Shown here one piece after another: positions 22,061 through 32,503 of a stretch of 64,000 nucleotides of DNA. This DNA is from Apostichopus japonicus. Taxonomy: Eukaryota > Echinodermata > Holothuroidea > Aspidochirotida > Stichopodidae. The stretch covers positions 31,188,554 to 31,252,553 of the forward strand of contig NC_092562.1 in NCBI RefSeq assembly GCF_037975245.1, given 5' to 3'. The notes beneath the pieces were generated by a model, which saw only the letters and a list, made by a program, of their open reading frames with translations, had not been told where the DNA came from and made no database searches. Made by a program: the position numbers and the translations under genes. Positions within the stretch are counted from its first letter, which is position 1; each line of letters starts with the position of its first letter.

Positions 22061-22327
22061 CATTAGGCATTAGCAAGATGGTTTCCATAAGCTCAGTACC
22101 ACTGACGGAGCAAGTCACTTGCATGGCTGTCTCTAATGTTATTTCCACAACCTTTGTTTGTTTATAACTTCTTGCATCTTCATCAGCAGTAAGTAATGTA
22201 CCAATAGGACTCAGTACCAAGTCACTCTGTGCTACCAGAGGGTTCCTAATAACAGTACAGGTCACGTTAGCTGCTTGTCCAGAGTTCACTCTGACATATG
22301 TTAGGATGATGTTACCTGCACCATTGT
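22061..22327 (-). CDS. Ig-like exon 1 of Tie-like receptor ectodomain, unit 1
   Basis: A 267-bp internal exon of 89 codons, acceptor TTTATTCCAG before 22327 and donor CCTAATG|GTTAGT after 22061, phase 1-1. The product contains VNSGQAANVTCTVIRNP, with the strand B cysteine, and ETAMQVTCSVSGTELMETIL, with the strand F cysteine. This is the best match to a disulfide-bonded Ig domain in the series, although the usual core tryptophan is not obvious. It directly follows the EGF-like exons, matching the EGF-to-Ig order in vertebrate Tie receptors. It is identical in unit 2. Confidence 0.82.
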
Positions 22328-23788
22328 CTGGAATAAAGAATTATTTCTGTCAAAATGTTTTCTTATGATGTCATCACTATGCTTAAATACCAGGCCACAT
22401 GCAGCGGCTGTGCTATACATTCATATTGAATACTTACAGGACCAAAAATATCACATGTGTTTTCCTCACTTTTGATACAAAAACAATATTTTTATCTTAT
22501 TACCCAATTTTTCTTGTGATGCCACAGGCAGGGTAGGGAGGGGTGGGAGGACACAAGCTCCATCAAAATAAAAGTTCTGCACAATAGAGTACATATCCAA
22601 AATTTTGAGAAGCAAGGAAAAACAGCTCTCTTGCACCAGGCCATCAACAGAACAGTTATTGTAAGGGATGCTGCTAACCTTTCAAAAAATTGTAAATAGG
22701 ACTTGTGCACAATATTTTAAATAGTTATGTAAATATGATACAACGTATCTCAGCAATCGATAAATGTGGCAAGGAAATTGGCTAGACTGGTTCTGACAGG
22801 GGAAGTAGAAAACAAATAATGTTACTGTTTGTTTACTTTCTCTGCACTGGGACTCTGGTCTGGCAAACAAACCATACCAAGATGATATGCACATTACAGT
22901 ATGTATGGTATGTGTAAACGTGTATAGTGTTAATATACACACTTTACTGATCAGATTTGTACTGTTTATAACATACATTTCAGTGCTGGAACACATGGGG
23001 GGAGGGGCAGAAATTCAAGTACACATGTTGAACCAGAGACAAGCGCAGATGAGGATGTGTTTGGTCGGATAATGACAGAGTAGATAAACTTACAACTTAG
23101 CATATATAGCCAAATTTAGGCCTAAGTTAAGCTTAGTTTGCAGTAGACTAGATAGTCAATGTCAAAGGCTGTTACTCAATGCCAGTTAAAATTTGTGAAG
23201 GATCCTCAGCCCTAGTATCGTGCATACAGAGCTACAAATCCGCTGACCAAACTGCATTTTCTTTATGTACAATTTCCTTGCAGATGGCACATGTTACTTT
23301 CTTAACAATGTTAGCATCTTTTTGGTACGCTACACACTGGTCAGGGATATACTACCCCTGTGCCATCAGGATACGAAGGCAAGCTTGAGTTCTCATATTT
23401 GACATGTTAGATTTGGACATAGATAGGATGTATACTGCAAGTAAAATACAAATCTGTTACAAGTAGCTTGACCTAAAACATTATTCCATTTAATTACAAT
23501 ATTTGATGTATAATTTTTCTATAATTGTCTTAACATACATCAATATATCCAGTAAACTCACAGTAGAAGTTTAAAAACAGAAATATCATATTTTTCAGTA
23601 ACTTTTCATAGATAAGAGCACTATATCATCATATGGGTTAATACATAAACTACATACTACCATAAACCAGAGAATGAAAGTAACATACCCGTCCACACCC
23701 TGTTCCCATTTTTATGTTACTAAGATAAATGAAGATCATTGCTGGCATGTTATCTATCAAGCAGTAATCAGCTGCATGTACTAGTTAC
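22328..23788. other. Intron between EGF exon 4 and Ig-like exon 1
   Basis: No exon recognised. A minus-strand frame at 23235-23352 reads with two close cysteines (VTCAICKEIVHKENAVW) and may be a decayed coding fragment; no family is assigned. Other open frames look random. Confidence 0.5.
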
Positions 23789-23932
23789 CTTGATTACACG
23801 CTGTCCCAGTCCAGGGTACAACACACCCATTGGCACAGTTAGCCTCAACTTCACTGCATGCATCCTCTCCACCAGAACAGGAGCAGGTTAGGTTGCAGAA
23901 GTCACCATAATAACCAACAGGACATGGGCCAT
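23789..23932 (-). CDS. EGF-like exon 4 of Tie-like receptor ectodomain, unit 1
   Basis: A 144-bp internal exon of 48 codons, acceptor TTACTGGTAG before 23932 and donor AATCAAG|GTAACT after 23789, phase 1-1. It encodes a laminin/MEGF-type EGF module with eight cysteines: GPCPVGYYGDFC, NLTCSCSGGEDACSEVEANC and ANGCVVPWTGTACNQ. The G-x-W/Y-G-x-x-C ends are typical of Tie and multiple-EGF proteins. It is extracellular and presumably a spacer or ligand-contact module. The same module occurs unchanged in unit 2. Confidence 0.9.
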
Positions 23933-24956
23933 CTACCAGTAATAAAATTAGCAGCAATATACTTGAAGTGGTTATTAAAGTTATGGCAGTCACTGGTAAC
24001 ACCAACAGGACAATCAGCTGGCTGCACTAACAGAATTAGAAACAGCTAATATGAAATGATATTTTACCATCTTATCAAATATTTAAAGTTCTGAGACAAC
24101 ACATGAGGTCTTTCACATTGAGTATCATACAATAAATTTCAATGCTTTGTGCCATATTTAGACAAAGAAATATTTAAAACTTTAATATAAGTACTATGCA
24201 ATCCATGGATCATGTTGCAGATTTCATTCCAAAATTTGGGTAATATGACCACTTTGAAGTCGATGTCGTCACTATAGATATGACTCACTTAGTTTGAAAT
24301 TCATGAGTCTTGAATTTTACTGACCCCATGACCATTAAAATATGATGTAGGTATAATCTTAACATGCATTCAAACAGTCGATACTTCGTCATGGTTACAA
24401 CAAACTTCAGCTAATTTGTATTTTGGCACATGTCCATATCAAACTAAATTTAAATTACAGCATTAGGCAATCAACTAGAGTCTTAGCAATTTCCTTGACT
24501 TGACAATAATTAAGTCAACTAAACATTTTAGGTCATTGCCGTACCAGGGAGTTAGAATATGTGACTCGTAGCACTACAGTCGTACTAAAGAATTAGCCAA
24601 ACTACCTCTGTAGCCACAAAAGCAGCAGCTTTTTCTATGTTCAAATGTATTGTTTAAGTAGCATATTTTGGTTTTTTATGTTGCTTCTAAAATTTCTTGT
24701 TACAGTCTTGTAAAACCTCTAACTGGTCGCAAGGTGTCTGCAATAATACATGTATACTACACTGTTCTGCACAGCCTGCAGTTGTTTTTTGTGTATGAAG
24801 TTAATGTATATTGTCTTGTTGCCAAAACTTCTGATCAGCTATTGATTATACTTGATTAAAGAGAGAGATGTGTGTGTTCAAGGGATAATCTGTGCTCATT
24901 ATAAACTCACTACAGTTACCAACATATAGCAGTAATGACATAATGAAAATACTTAC
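23933..24956. other. Intron between EGF exons 3 and 4
   Basis: AT-rich intron. No exon, transposon or structured repeat was recognised. Confidence 0.6.
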
Positions 24957-25091
24957 ATTGACAGTTTGTTCCTCTCCAGCCATCCTCGCATTGGTTATTT
25001 TCACACACACCTGTGTCTAAAGCACAGAGAGTGTTATCAGCACAATGACACTCCTGTTTACAGTTAGCACCAAACTTCCCTGTTTCACACT
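24957..25091 (-). CDS. EGF-like exon 3 of Tie-like receptor ectodomain, unit 1
   Basis: A 135-bp internal exon of 45 codons. The acceptor TTCTTTCCAG precedes 25091 and a perfect donor CAAT|GTAAGT follows 24957; phase 1-1. It encodes CETGKFGANCKQECHC, then ADNTLCALDTGVCENNQC and EDGWRGTNCQ, an eight-cysteine EGF module of laminin/Tie type. It fits the exon series in spacing, phase and strand. Confidence 0.9.
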
Positions 25092-25914
25092 CTGGAAAGA
25101 ATTGAAGGTAAAATGTAAGTCATGACATTGCTGATGAAGTACTGAAACATGGTTGTGATATCAGAAAGCTAAAGAGCACACATTCCAGATATGATCTACA
25201 CTGCTAAAATAATCTTTCTGAGAGACCTGTAATGTGCAAAGTGATAGAATGTATACTATCAATGAAAGTCAGAAGAAAAGACAGAAAGACAGAAGGCAAA
25301 AAATGGAATCAATTGAATGATGACACCTGACTAACACCATTGAAACTATTTTCAGCATTTAAAGATAAATGGGTATAGCTCCTTGCCGTTTCACGACTCG
25401 TTAAAAATTCAGATAAAAAAGGATGATAAAAATGCAATGTTATCATTTAACAATATCAATGTAATATCTTCCTTTTGAGAAGCTTCTTTAAATAAAATAT
25501 AAAGAGCAACTTCACTATCAGAACCAAAATTTCAGTTTATTTATTACCATGTTTCAACAACAAAGAAACCAAATCAGAAAGGCAAACGTACAGTTTATAA
25601 ATTAAGAAATATGTTCATATCAACACATACAGCTTACCAGATAACCTCACTTGATGTTCATATGCCAAGAGTGTTGTTAACAACAGTTTTTGAGCAGCTC
25701 ACACATTTTACTAATATGATTAACATTAATATTTCCAAATCGAAACATACATCAGCAAAATAATTTAAACATGATACAAAGAAAGGGAGACATCATCGAT
25801 ATAGAGTCTGTATCTACAGCCTTTTACTTACTCTAAGCAATTGTATTGGTGACTATTCTAATAGACTCAACACCTGTTTGTTATACTTTCTTATAAACAA
25901 AGTATTATTGATAC
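25092..25914. other. Intron between EGF exons 2 and 3
   Basis: AT-rich intron with an AAAGACAGAAAGACAGAAGG purine patch near 25277-25297. No gene seen. Confidence 0.6.
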
Positions 25915-26070
25915 CTTCTGTACAGTTTAGTCCTTTATAGCCAGCAGGACAGAAACAGCCAAGAGGATCAGGATAACAGATGATTGCACCCTGACATCCT
26001 TCAGCATGGTCATCACCAGAATCATCACATTTATACTCAGCATTCTGACCAAAGACATTCCTGCCATGAA
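25915..26070 (-). CDS. EGF-like exon 2 of Tie-like receptor ectodomain, unit 1
   Basis: A 156-bp internal exon of 52 codons. The acceptor TTTTCATCACCAG precedes 26070 and the donor CAGAAG|GTATCA follows 25915; phase 1-1. It encodes HGRNVFGQNAEYKC, an acidic loop (DDSGDDHAEGC) and then GAIICYPDPLGCFCPAGYKG with LNCTE. The C-x-PDP-x-GC-x-C-x-x-G-x-x-GL-x-C signature closely resembles the second EGF module of vertebrate Tie2 and is the main basis for the Tie-like call. Decayed relatives of this exon lie nearby (26121-26150, 26815-26872, 31981-32029). Confidence 0.92.
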
Positions 26071-26120
26071 CTGGTGATGAAAACATAACAGGATTAATAC
26101 TGATCAAGCTAACCTTGGCA

Positions 26121-26150
26121 AGAGTCAGCTAACACAATCTGACCAAAGAC
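26121..26150 (-). pseudogene. Relic of EGF exon 2, cut by LINE
   Basis: The plus strand contains ACACAATCTGACCAAAGACA, matching relic 26815-26872 (ACACAATCTGACCAGAGACA) and the exon's own TTCTGACCAAAGACATTCC. The match stops where the LINE fragment begins. Confidence 0.5.
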
Positions 26151-26556
26151 ATGCAGACTGTTGATGATCTTCATTGGCTCCCTATCAGCTACAGAATCCA
26201 GTGTAAACTTAACTTCTTCTCACCTTTTGTGCTTTATCATCTGGAACGGCCTGTGTACCTGTCACAACTTCTCTTGCCATATACTCCAACTCGCACACTT
26301 CGTTCCTCCAACAAACTGTATCTAACTGTTCCTAAACCCCGATTGAAGACCTATGGTTACAGCAGCTTCGAATACTCTGGGTCTTATCTCTGGAACAAGT
26401 TACCAGATCACATTCGAACATGCTATAAACTTTCTACTTTCAAAAGTCTACTTAAGAACCATTTTTTCACTTGTTCTTTTGTAAATTAATTTACTTTCTT
26501 TGTAAAGCGCTTTGAGCAGTGAGTTTTGTTTACTGATTTGGCGCTATATAAGTCTC

Positions 26557-26616
<60 letters not shown>
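26151..26616 (+). mobile_element. 5'-truncated CR1/L2-type LINE 3' end with ATT tail
   Basis: The 112-codon frame 26151-26489 is the C-terminal end of a non-LTR retrotransposon ORF2: DLHWLPISYRIQCKLNFF, YLSQLLLPYTPTRTLRSSN, LTVPKPRLKTYGYSSFEYSG, YLWNKLPDHIR and FKSLLKNHFF. The 3' tail TTTGTAAAGCGCTTTGAGCA, GCGCTATATAAGTCTCATTT and about 19 ATT units follow. It is on the plus strand, antisense to the host gene, in the intron between EGF exons 1 and 2. The family call is by motif memory; L2, CR1 and Rex/Daphne relatives share this end. It carries no endonuclease or reverse transcriptase, so it is dead on arrival. Confidence 0.88.
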
Positions 26617-26617
<1 letters not shown>

Positions 26618-26814
26618 AAAACTTGATAAAATTGTAATGGTGGAAGTTTCTATGTTCTGTAATGGTCGTACCACAAAATGTTGAAGATATGTGGATAATT
26701 TAGCTCACATGGCTCAATCTCATGACTTTTCTGCAATGAACAACTGACAAATAGTCGAGTATAAAATGTTAAGGGACATCTCTAGAAGCAAACTTTTGAC
26801 AAGATTTCTGTGAA

Positions 26815-26872
26815 GGATTACCAGATTAGTCACACAATCTGACCAGAGACATTTCACCATGAATAGCTGGTG
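26815..26872 (-). pseudogene. Relic of EGF exon 2, copy b
   Basis: Read on the minus strand, TCATGGTGAAATGTCTCTGG then TCAGATTG aligns with the intact exon's TCATGGCAGGAATGTCTTTGG then TCAGAATG. The preceding CCAGCTAT resembles its CACCAG acceptor. Downstream the frame and cysteines are lost. Confidence 0.6.
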
Positions 26873-27654
26873 TAGTGGAGTGAAATTTTGTGTACATATC
26901 TTTGTTCGATGCACCTGTATAGTGTGATTACAACTTTGGCAAGTTGAAAGTTTGTAACCAGGGCTTCCATTGTTCAGCCATGTGGTTTAAGCTGTTTTTG
27001 TGAAAATTAAGCATGGCTTGGTCGGTTCTCTTCAGCTGTTCATCCTAAGAGATTCTTGCTGCTGGAGTCCCCTGCAGCTGGTCTGTCCTCATTAACTCCT
27101 TACTTTCTGTCTTTTTTTGTGTAAATTTGGGTCATTTACTGCTCTGGATATTGTATTATGACCTTTACTCTATGGTGACGAGATGAAGTGCTGTCAGAAG
27201 CATTGATGTATTACGCTTTTACTTCTTCAGGCTCAGATAAGATTTTATCTAAGATGGTGGCCAACCAATGGGCCTATGGTTTACTGTGGTGGAAAGCCAA
27301 TCCAAGCTAGCAGGACGAGATGTCTGAGAGCATTAGGCTTTTAATTTCTCACTCTGCAAGCATTAATGTAGCTATCATGCAAGAATATCTTCCCAGTTAA
27401 AAGGATTGTCTGGTGGCCCAAAGAAGTAACCTTCAAAAATAGTGAATAATTTTCCAAGCATGTTGTCAAAGTATGAGAACGCTAATGTTGCGTTTGACAG
27501 AGAAACGATTTTTTAATCGATAAGGATAGACATTTCAAATATGATTTGAACAGTACAGAACGTGACGTCAGCTATGCCATAGCAGATTGCTACATAACCC
27601 ACCCGCCGCACAGTTCCTATACGGTAATCACAACAAAAACTGCGTTTGTATACA

Positions 27655-28212
27655 GATAAATTCCTTCCTTATTTTCCGGTGAAATTTCTTAGAAATTAGA
27701 TATGTTTTCAAAAACTCCTTAAGCCGCCATGTACTAGATCGGTGGTTCCGTGATCTTTGCGTAACACAAGGTAAATTTGAACAGCAGACTCTTCGTTGTT
27801 TAGGCTATACATCGCGCTATTCAGCTCCAACGCGAAGAATGTTCGCATGTAGGCTATACTCAGACGTTGACAATCGAACAGTTCTGCGAAGCCTAAGCTT
27901 GTCAGTGCTACATTCTGCTCTGACAACGATTCCGATAAATTTCTTCCATAATTTCCGGTGAAATTTCTTATAAATTCGATATGATTTAAAAATCACCTTA
28001 AGCCGCCATATATGTAGTAGATCGGTGGTTTCGTGGTCTTTGTGTAACACAAGATAAGTTTTAACAGCAGACTCTTTGTTGTTTATACATCGCGCTATCC
28101 AGCTCCAGCGCGAAGAATGTTCGCGTGTATGGGCTACTCTAACGTTGACAATCGGACAGTTCTGCGAAGCTTCTCGGTGCTATATTCTGCTCTGACATCG
28201 ATTCCGCCAAGT
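27655..28212. repeat. 279-bp local tandem duplication, two diverged units
   Basis: Unit 1 starts GATAAATTCCTTCC at 27655 and unit 2 GATAAATTTCTTCC at 27934. Shared blocks include TTTCCGGTGAAATTTCTTA, TTAAGCCGCCAT, AGATCGGTGGTT, ACATCGCGCTAT, GCGAAGAATGTTCGC and CAGTTCTGCGAAGC. The units differ by many substitutions and small indels, so this duplication is older than the 32.5-kb one. It is richer in CG than its surroundings. Confidence 0.93.
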
Positions 28213-29627
28213 TTCATCTTTCGGTGTACTTTTCAAGTTTCCGTTTACTGTTAATTTGATCCGTGAATTTTATTTCAGCGATTTCGAAGAACAGTTTATG
28301 AACTGTAGTTTGAGTATAGTGTACTAACTACTATTTGCAACGCTATACGTTCACGAGTAAGTACGTTATATATATTAGGCAATCCAATGTGCTTACACGT
28401 GAGTTTATTTGCTGCGGAAATGGGAGTGCTAACTTCAACTCGCCTGTTTTGCCTGTTTGCAAGCACTACGTCAATCACCATATTGAAGCGTTCGAACAAA
28501 CGGTACTTTTGGTGAGAAACTGTTGAATTTGAAACCAGATTTCTACAAGAAGAAAACGTCGAATGGGGACAATTTTTACATGGTTAGAAAGAGAAAAATA
28601 ATAACTACAAGGGCAATGTATCAAAATCTTCCACCAGACAATTCCTTTAACTGAGTAAGATAGAATACTTCACTAGTTGAGCATAGACTGATTTGTTATT
28701 GTTTTGCTGTGTCTCCATGAGTTGTGTAAGTTGTCCTTGTTTTTAGTCATGTCGAGCGTTAAAAGGACAAGAGCTTACACATTGTCGTGTCTTGGTCATG
28801 TGTTGAAGGACTAGAGGTATTTTGAACACTGTCAATTATTATGCACTATTATCTATAGGAATGAGGTGTATTGTGTTGAAGTTATAGTTATTTATATTGT
28901 TTGTGCTGTATGCAGCACAGCCAAGAACAATAGCTTTGCTTATTTGTATCGTATTTTGTATTTCCTTCTGTGCATTTCACATTATCATTGTGTATGTATT
29001 GGTTTTTGTCAATGACATGGCCGTGGTATTTAGTCAGGACAGGGCCAGATTAAGCTAGTGCAGGGCCTGTAGTATTCAGCTAAGGCTTATTCCATTTTCA
29101 TTTCCATCTTTGTGCAGCAGGTATGACTTCAGTTTCAAATATTTATGCATTGTATATCATATAGATACCACACTCCCATTAATTATTGTGTTAAAATACT
29201 AACCCCAATTGAAGGTAATAATTCGCTATTTAAACCCTAAACACCCAGTTGCTCATAAAGTTGAAGGCAGTATGGTACTATAGTAAAAGAGCTAGTGTAG
29301 AGTCACTGAATCAGAATTGAATGCTTGCAAGCATTAAGTGCGGGGCCATTGAAAATGCGGGGCCCATGTATTATATGGGTAGGCTATATTGTTTTCTGCG
29401 GGACGAGTTGTCATGTTTGGACTTATCCATATGTTTACTTTATGTATTCCTGTGTTATCCTTTATTTGATAAAGTTTGATTGTTCAGTATATTTTAAGCT
29501 GAATAAATGCGTATTTTGTTATACATTGACTGTATTAACTTTTGATTAACTGTAATAGTACTGCATCATTTGAAAATGCGCCCTTTAATGCCTCTGTCAT
29601 AACATTTACCTTCCTCTGACATTTTAA

Positions 29628-31452
29628 AGACCAACTATGGAGACTTTTCGATGAACATAAAATCCCACCATTTTGCATGTATGTAATCCTTAACTCACTC
29701 CAATTACATTGCTGTAATTAACTTTACCAATTTCTGGCGTTAAATACGTGAAAAAAATGGGTAGAAAAGTCAGCTTTATAGGAAACTTATTTCAGACATC
29801 CTGAAACAAGACATCAGGTGACCATGTGACGTCATCTTTGGTATACTGCACTCACAACAATACTTTTAGTGTGTAAAGTTGTATACTTATAGCTGCCAAA
29901 AACGTCAACGATATTACTCCTTTTCCCCCGAAATGCCACAACTCTGTGTTGTTGGAGGTTGCAGTTATACCTCAGCCAACAAAAGCATCAGCTTTTTTAG
30001 CTTTCCGAGTAGAAGAACCGATGTACAACGCTGTAGACTTTGGATCAAGTTTGTGAGATCGACGAGGAAAGATTTTTCAGCACCCGGAGTATCTCATGCC
30101 CATGAGTCCACATGCATGACCCTGCCTCCGTGTATGCTGCAAATGTCTCATTCTGCGAAACTTATATACTTTCGACAGCTGTGGCGGACATAGCTAATGT
30201 GAAATTGACCCTTTCAAGTCTCCTCATAAACACGTCCTGCTATATCACGCAATTGACAGTATATACTATTTACTGTTTGAGATGACCGTATGTAGACAGT
30301 GTATAGACCGTGCCTATAGGGTAGCATTGTTTGTACATGTAGTGAGTTTAAACCCCCGCCGGGGTTGGCTCACAGCATGTGTAAATAGTCATGTTAGGAT
30401 TTCATCGCATTTATCCATTTCATTTGTTGTATTCCAGTATCGTGAGTTTGTGATACATGTTTTATATTGTCCGTTATGCTTGTTCCGGCATCTGCATGGT
30501 CCAAGGAGTGGAATAAAACGGTACTATATAGCGATCGGACGATTTATTTCGTAAGTGACTGTCTTTTGATTGTGGGATGTTACTGTTTCAACTAGACCTA
30601 TTGGAATTACACAGAGTCACGGTAGTATTTTGCCCAGGATTGAACGAGAAACGTAGATTTGGATATTCACTGCTAAATTTGGTTATTGACAGGATTCTAT
30701 TTCTGTGTTTGTACTTTTGGATATAAAAACGAGTGAGTACTACGTTCAGCTGAAGCTTAGTCATGTATATGCTACCCTGGTCGATTCGGGCCAGCGTCTT
30801 CTCGTAGTTGTTCGATTATGTTTAGTGTTTCATGGGTTGACAGTAACGTTAACCATTTTCCCGTCACATATCACGCATGAGGCATCTTTTAGGTCTATTC
30901 TTCTGTTCAGTTTGCGGTATCTTGCGATCAAATCGTAATACGGAATCAGCAAGCTGCGTGCATGTTCTACAGTATATTGTACCGTACATACCTATCGACG
31001 CCGCTATGTAAACGATGCCTCCATTTTAGTGGAAATTTTGCAAATAAAATAACACATTTTACTAAATTTTCTGCTTAAAATTGTCTTAAAACTAGTTGTT
31101 TACCTTAATGTGTTCTTGTTTAAAGCTAACAGCTTTTCAAACGCTCCAAATTGGAAGTCAAATACAGTACAAATTGTTTGCTATCTATGTATAAACAGTG
31201 CCTATTTCAGCGTTTGATTTTCGCGGTATACCAAAGATGACTTCACACGGTAACCAGAGAATCCTTTTGGTCAATCTCTGTTTTCAGACATTCCAGAGGT
31301 ACATGTCACTTGGCCACCCCTTTTTGTGGTTATTTTTTGATGGGTTATAGTCCGTTTTCGAAGATTATTTTTTACACATGTTGATTATGGGTATGTAAAC
31401 TCCCAAATTAATGGAAAATCCCCCCCAAAAAAGTTGTCTCCATAGTTGGTCT
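29628..31452 (+). mobile_element. Kolobok-type DNA transposon, TTAA target, THAP remnant
   Basis: Terminal inverted repeats AGACCAACTATGGAGAC (left, from 29628) and GTCTCCATAGTTGGTCT (right, to 31452) are perfect over 17 bp. TTAA flanks both sides (29624-29627 and 31453-31456). TTAA target duplication together with an internal THAP zinc-finger sequence points to the Kolobok superfamily; piggyBac also uses TTAA but lacks THAP. At 1,825 bp, with no recognisable transposase catalytic region, it is a non-autonomous derivative. Inner sequence shows a second imperfect palindrome, ATACCAAAGATGACTTCACA near 31230 against TGACGTCATCTTTGGTAT near 29827-29844. Confidence 0.85.
29933..30193 (+). pseudogene. 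THAP zinc-finger domain remnant
   Basis: I start at the ATG giving MPQLCVVGGC, the canonical THAP start, rather than the upstream in-frame ATG at 29879. The segment has C-x4-C (CVVGGC), then SFFSFPSRR and LWIKFV, the conserved THAP core with its tryptophan, then TRKDFSAPGVSH. The expected following C-x2-H half (ICSxHF type) is not in frame, so the zinc site is incomplete and the frame decays into non-coding sequence. In a working element this domain would bind the transposon ends. The reading frame after RCRL differs in unit 2 because of a small insertion. Confidence 0.75.
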
Positions 31453-31456
31453 TTAA

Positions 31457-32199
31457 TAGGCTCTCTCGGTAGTTCCCAGGATATTTGAGCTGTGCACTTT
31501 TCCACACTCAATTCCTTTGCTAGGCTTGGCGAATTGATCACATAACACACATGCTGACTTTCCAGACTAATCAGGTTGGAAAGTGAAAAAGTGGGCAATT
31601 GGGAAAACAGGAATGGCAGTCTTTACTAAAAGGCGGACCTTTAAATGATTGACCTAGAGTGTTGCCCCTTGCGCAAAGGAATTGCTTTGAATTTGCTTTG
31701 TCAGGATTTTATGTTAGCAATGTATAACATTATGCATCGCAATGCAATTTAATATATTTTCAAATTTGTTCATTTAGGAGATATTGTTTATTGTGTTTTG
31801 TCTCTTGCCTTACAATGGCTGTCCTTAACTTCCAGCCTGAACACTCCTGCTACCCTTGGTGATCACTTTCGAGGTAGGGGTAAAGGTACCTAAATCCATA
31901 ATATCTGCCACTTTCTGAGTTTCCCCTGCACTGATAAGAGGTAATTTAAAATAAGTTTCCATAAGGTTTCTGGCAACAAATACCAGATCTGAGTTACTTA
32001 ATCTGACCAGAGACCATTTACCATGACCAACTAAAAGATTAAGTAAAATTCAAAAGACACTTGCGTTCCACGTATTTGTCTCTTAATGTTGATGTTTCCT
32101 GACACCAGCTGTTCGTGAGCTGGTGAAACAAATAAACCCCATAATCACGGTTTTTGGCAACAACTACTAAAGATATCATTATCAATAAAAAAAACTTAC
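31457..32199. other. Intron upstream of Kolobok element
   Basis: No gene seen apart from the relic at 31981-32029. This part of the unit has no partner inside the window because unit 2 ends at 64000. Confidence 0.5.
31981..32029 (-). pseudogene. Relic of EGF exon 2, copy c
   Basis: The plus-strand words TACCAGAT, AATCTGACCAGAGACC and ATTTACCATGA match relic b (TACCAGAT, AATCTGACCAGAGACA, TTTCACCATGA) in order and spacing. About 170 bp separate it from intact EGF exon 1. Confidence 0.5.
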
Positions 32200-32334
32200 C
32201 ATTTTCACAATTGTTTCCACTGAATCCAGGAGGACAAAGACACAGACCAGTTAAATCTGAGCAAACTCCTCCATTAATACAAGGTTCACATGTATTAGTA
32301 CAGTCAGGTGGACTCCACATGTTCTCTGGACATT
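32200..32334 (-). CDS. EGF-like exon 1 of Tie-like receptor ectodomain, unit 1
   Basis: A 135-bp internal exon of 45 codons. I chose the acceptor CCTTTACAATTAAG before 32334 because it restores the cysteine segment ECPENMW. An alternative AG (TCCAG) lies inside it, in the same frame. The donor AATG|GTAAGT follows 32200; phase 1-1. It encodes SPPDCTNTCEPCINGGVC, SDLTGLCLCPPGFSG and NNCEN, eight cysteines in all. It resembles the first EGF module of Tie receptors (N-G-G-V-C...C-x-CPPGF-x-G). The unit 2 copy would be near 64.77 kb, outside the window. Confidence 0.88.
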
Positions 32335-32447
32335 CTTAATTGTAAAGGAGTGGAAAACATATCAGTAACGTTGATGAATCAATTTGCATGTTCCCTGGAC
32401 ATTCTAAAATGTAAAGGAATATATTATAACATTGATGAATCAATTGC
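32317..32447. repeat. Local ~65-bp duplication at exon 1 acceptor
   Basis: CATGTTCTCTGGACATTCTT, then TGTAAAGGAG and TTGATGAATCAATT (32317-32383), is followed by CATGTTCCCTGGACATTCTA, then TGTAAAGGAA and TTGATGAATCAATT (32384-32447). The second copy duplicates the first bases and acceptor region of EGF exon 1 without the rest of the exon. Confidence 0.85.
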
Positions 32448-32503
32448 ATTTTGCTCTTTCTTGTTTTCATATATTTTGTTCTTCATAAAGTATTGGAAAA
32501 ACA

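Larger units (their letters stand above)
26617..29627. other. Intron between EGF exons 1 and 2
   Basis: Apart from the exon relic and the 279-bp duplication, no coding unit is seen. Around 29038-29068 a CAGGGCCAGATTAAGC...GCAGGGCC segment, with GCGGGGCC words at 29340-29366, resembles ends of hAT-type non-autonomous elements. I could not pair the termini. Confidence 0.5.
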
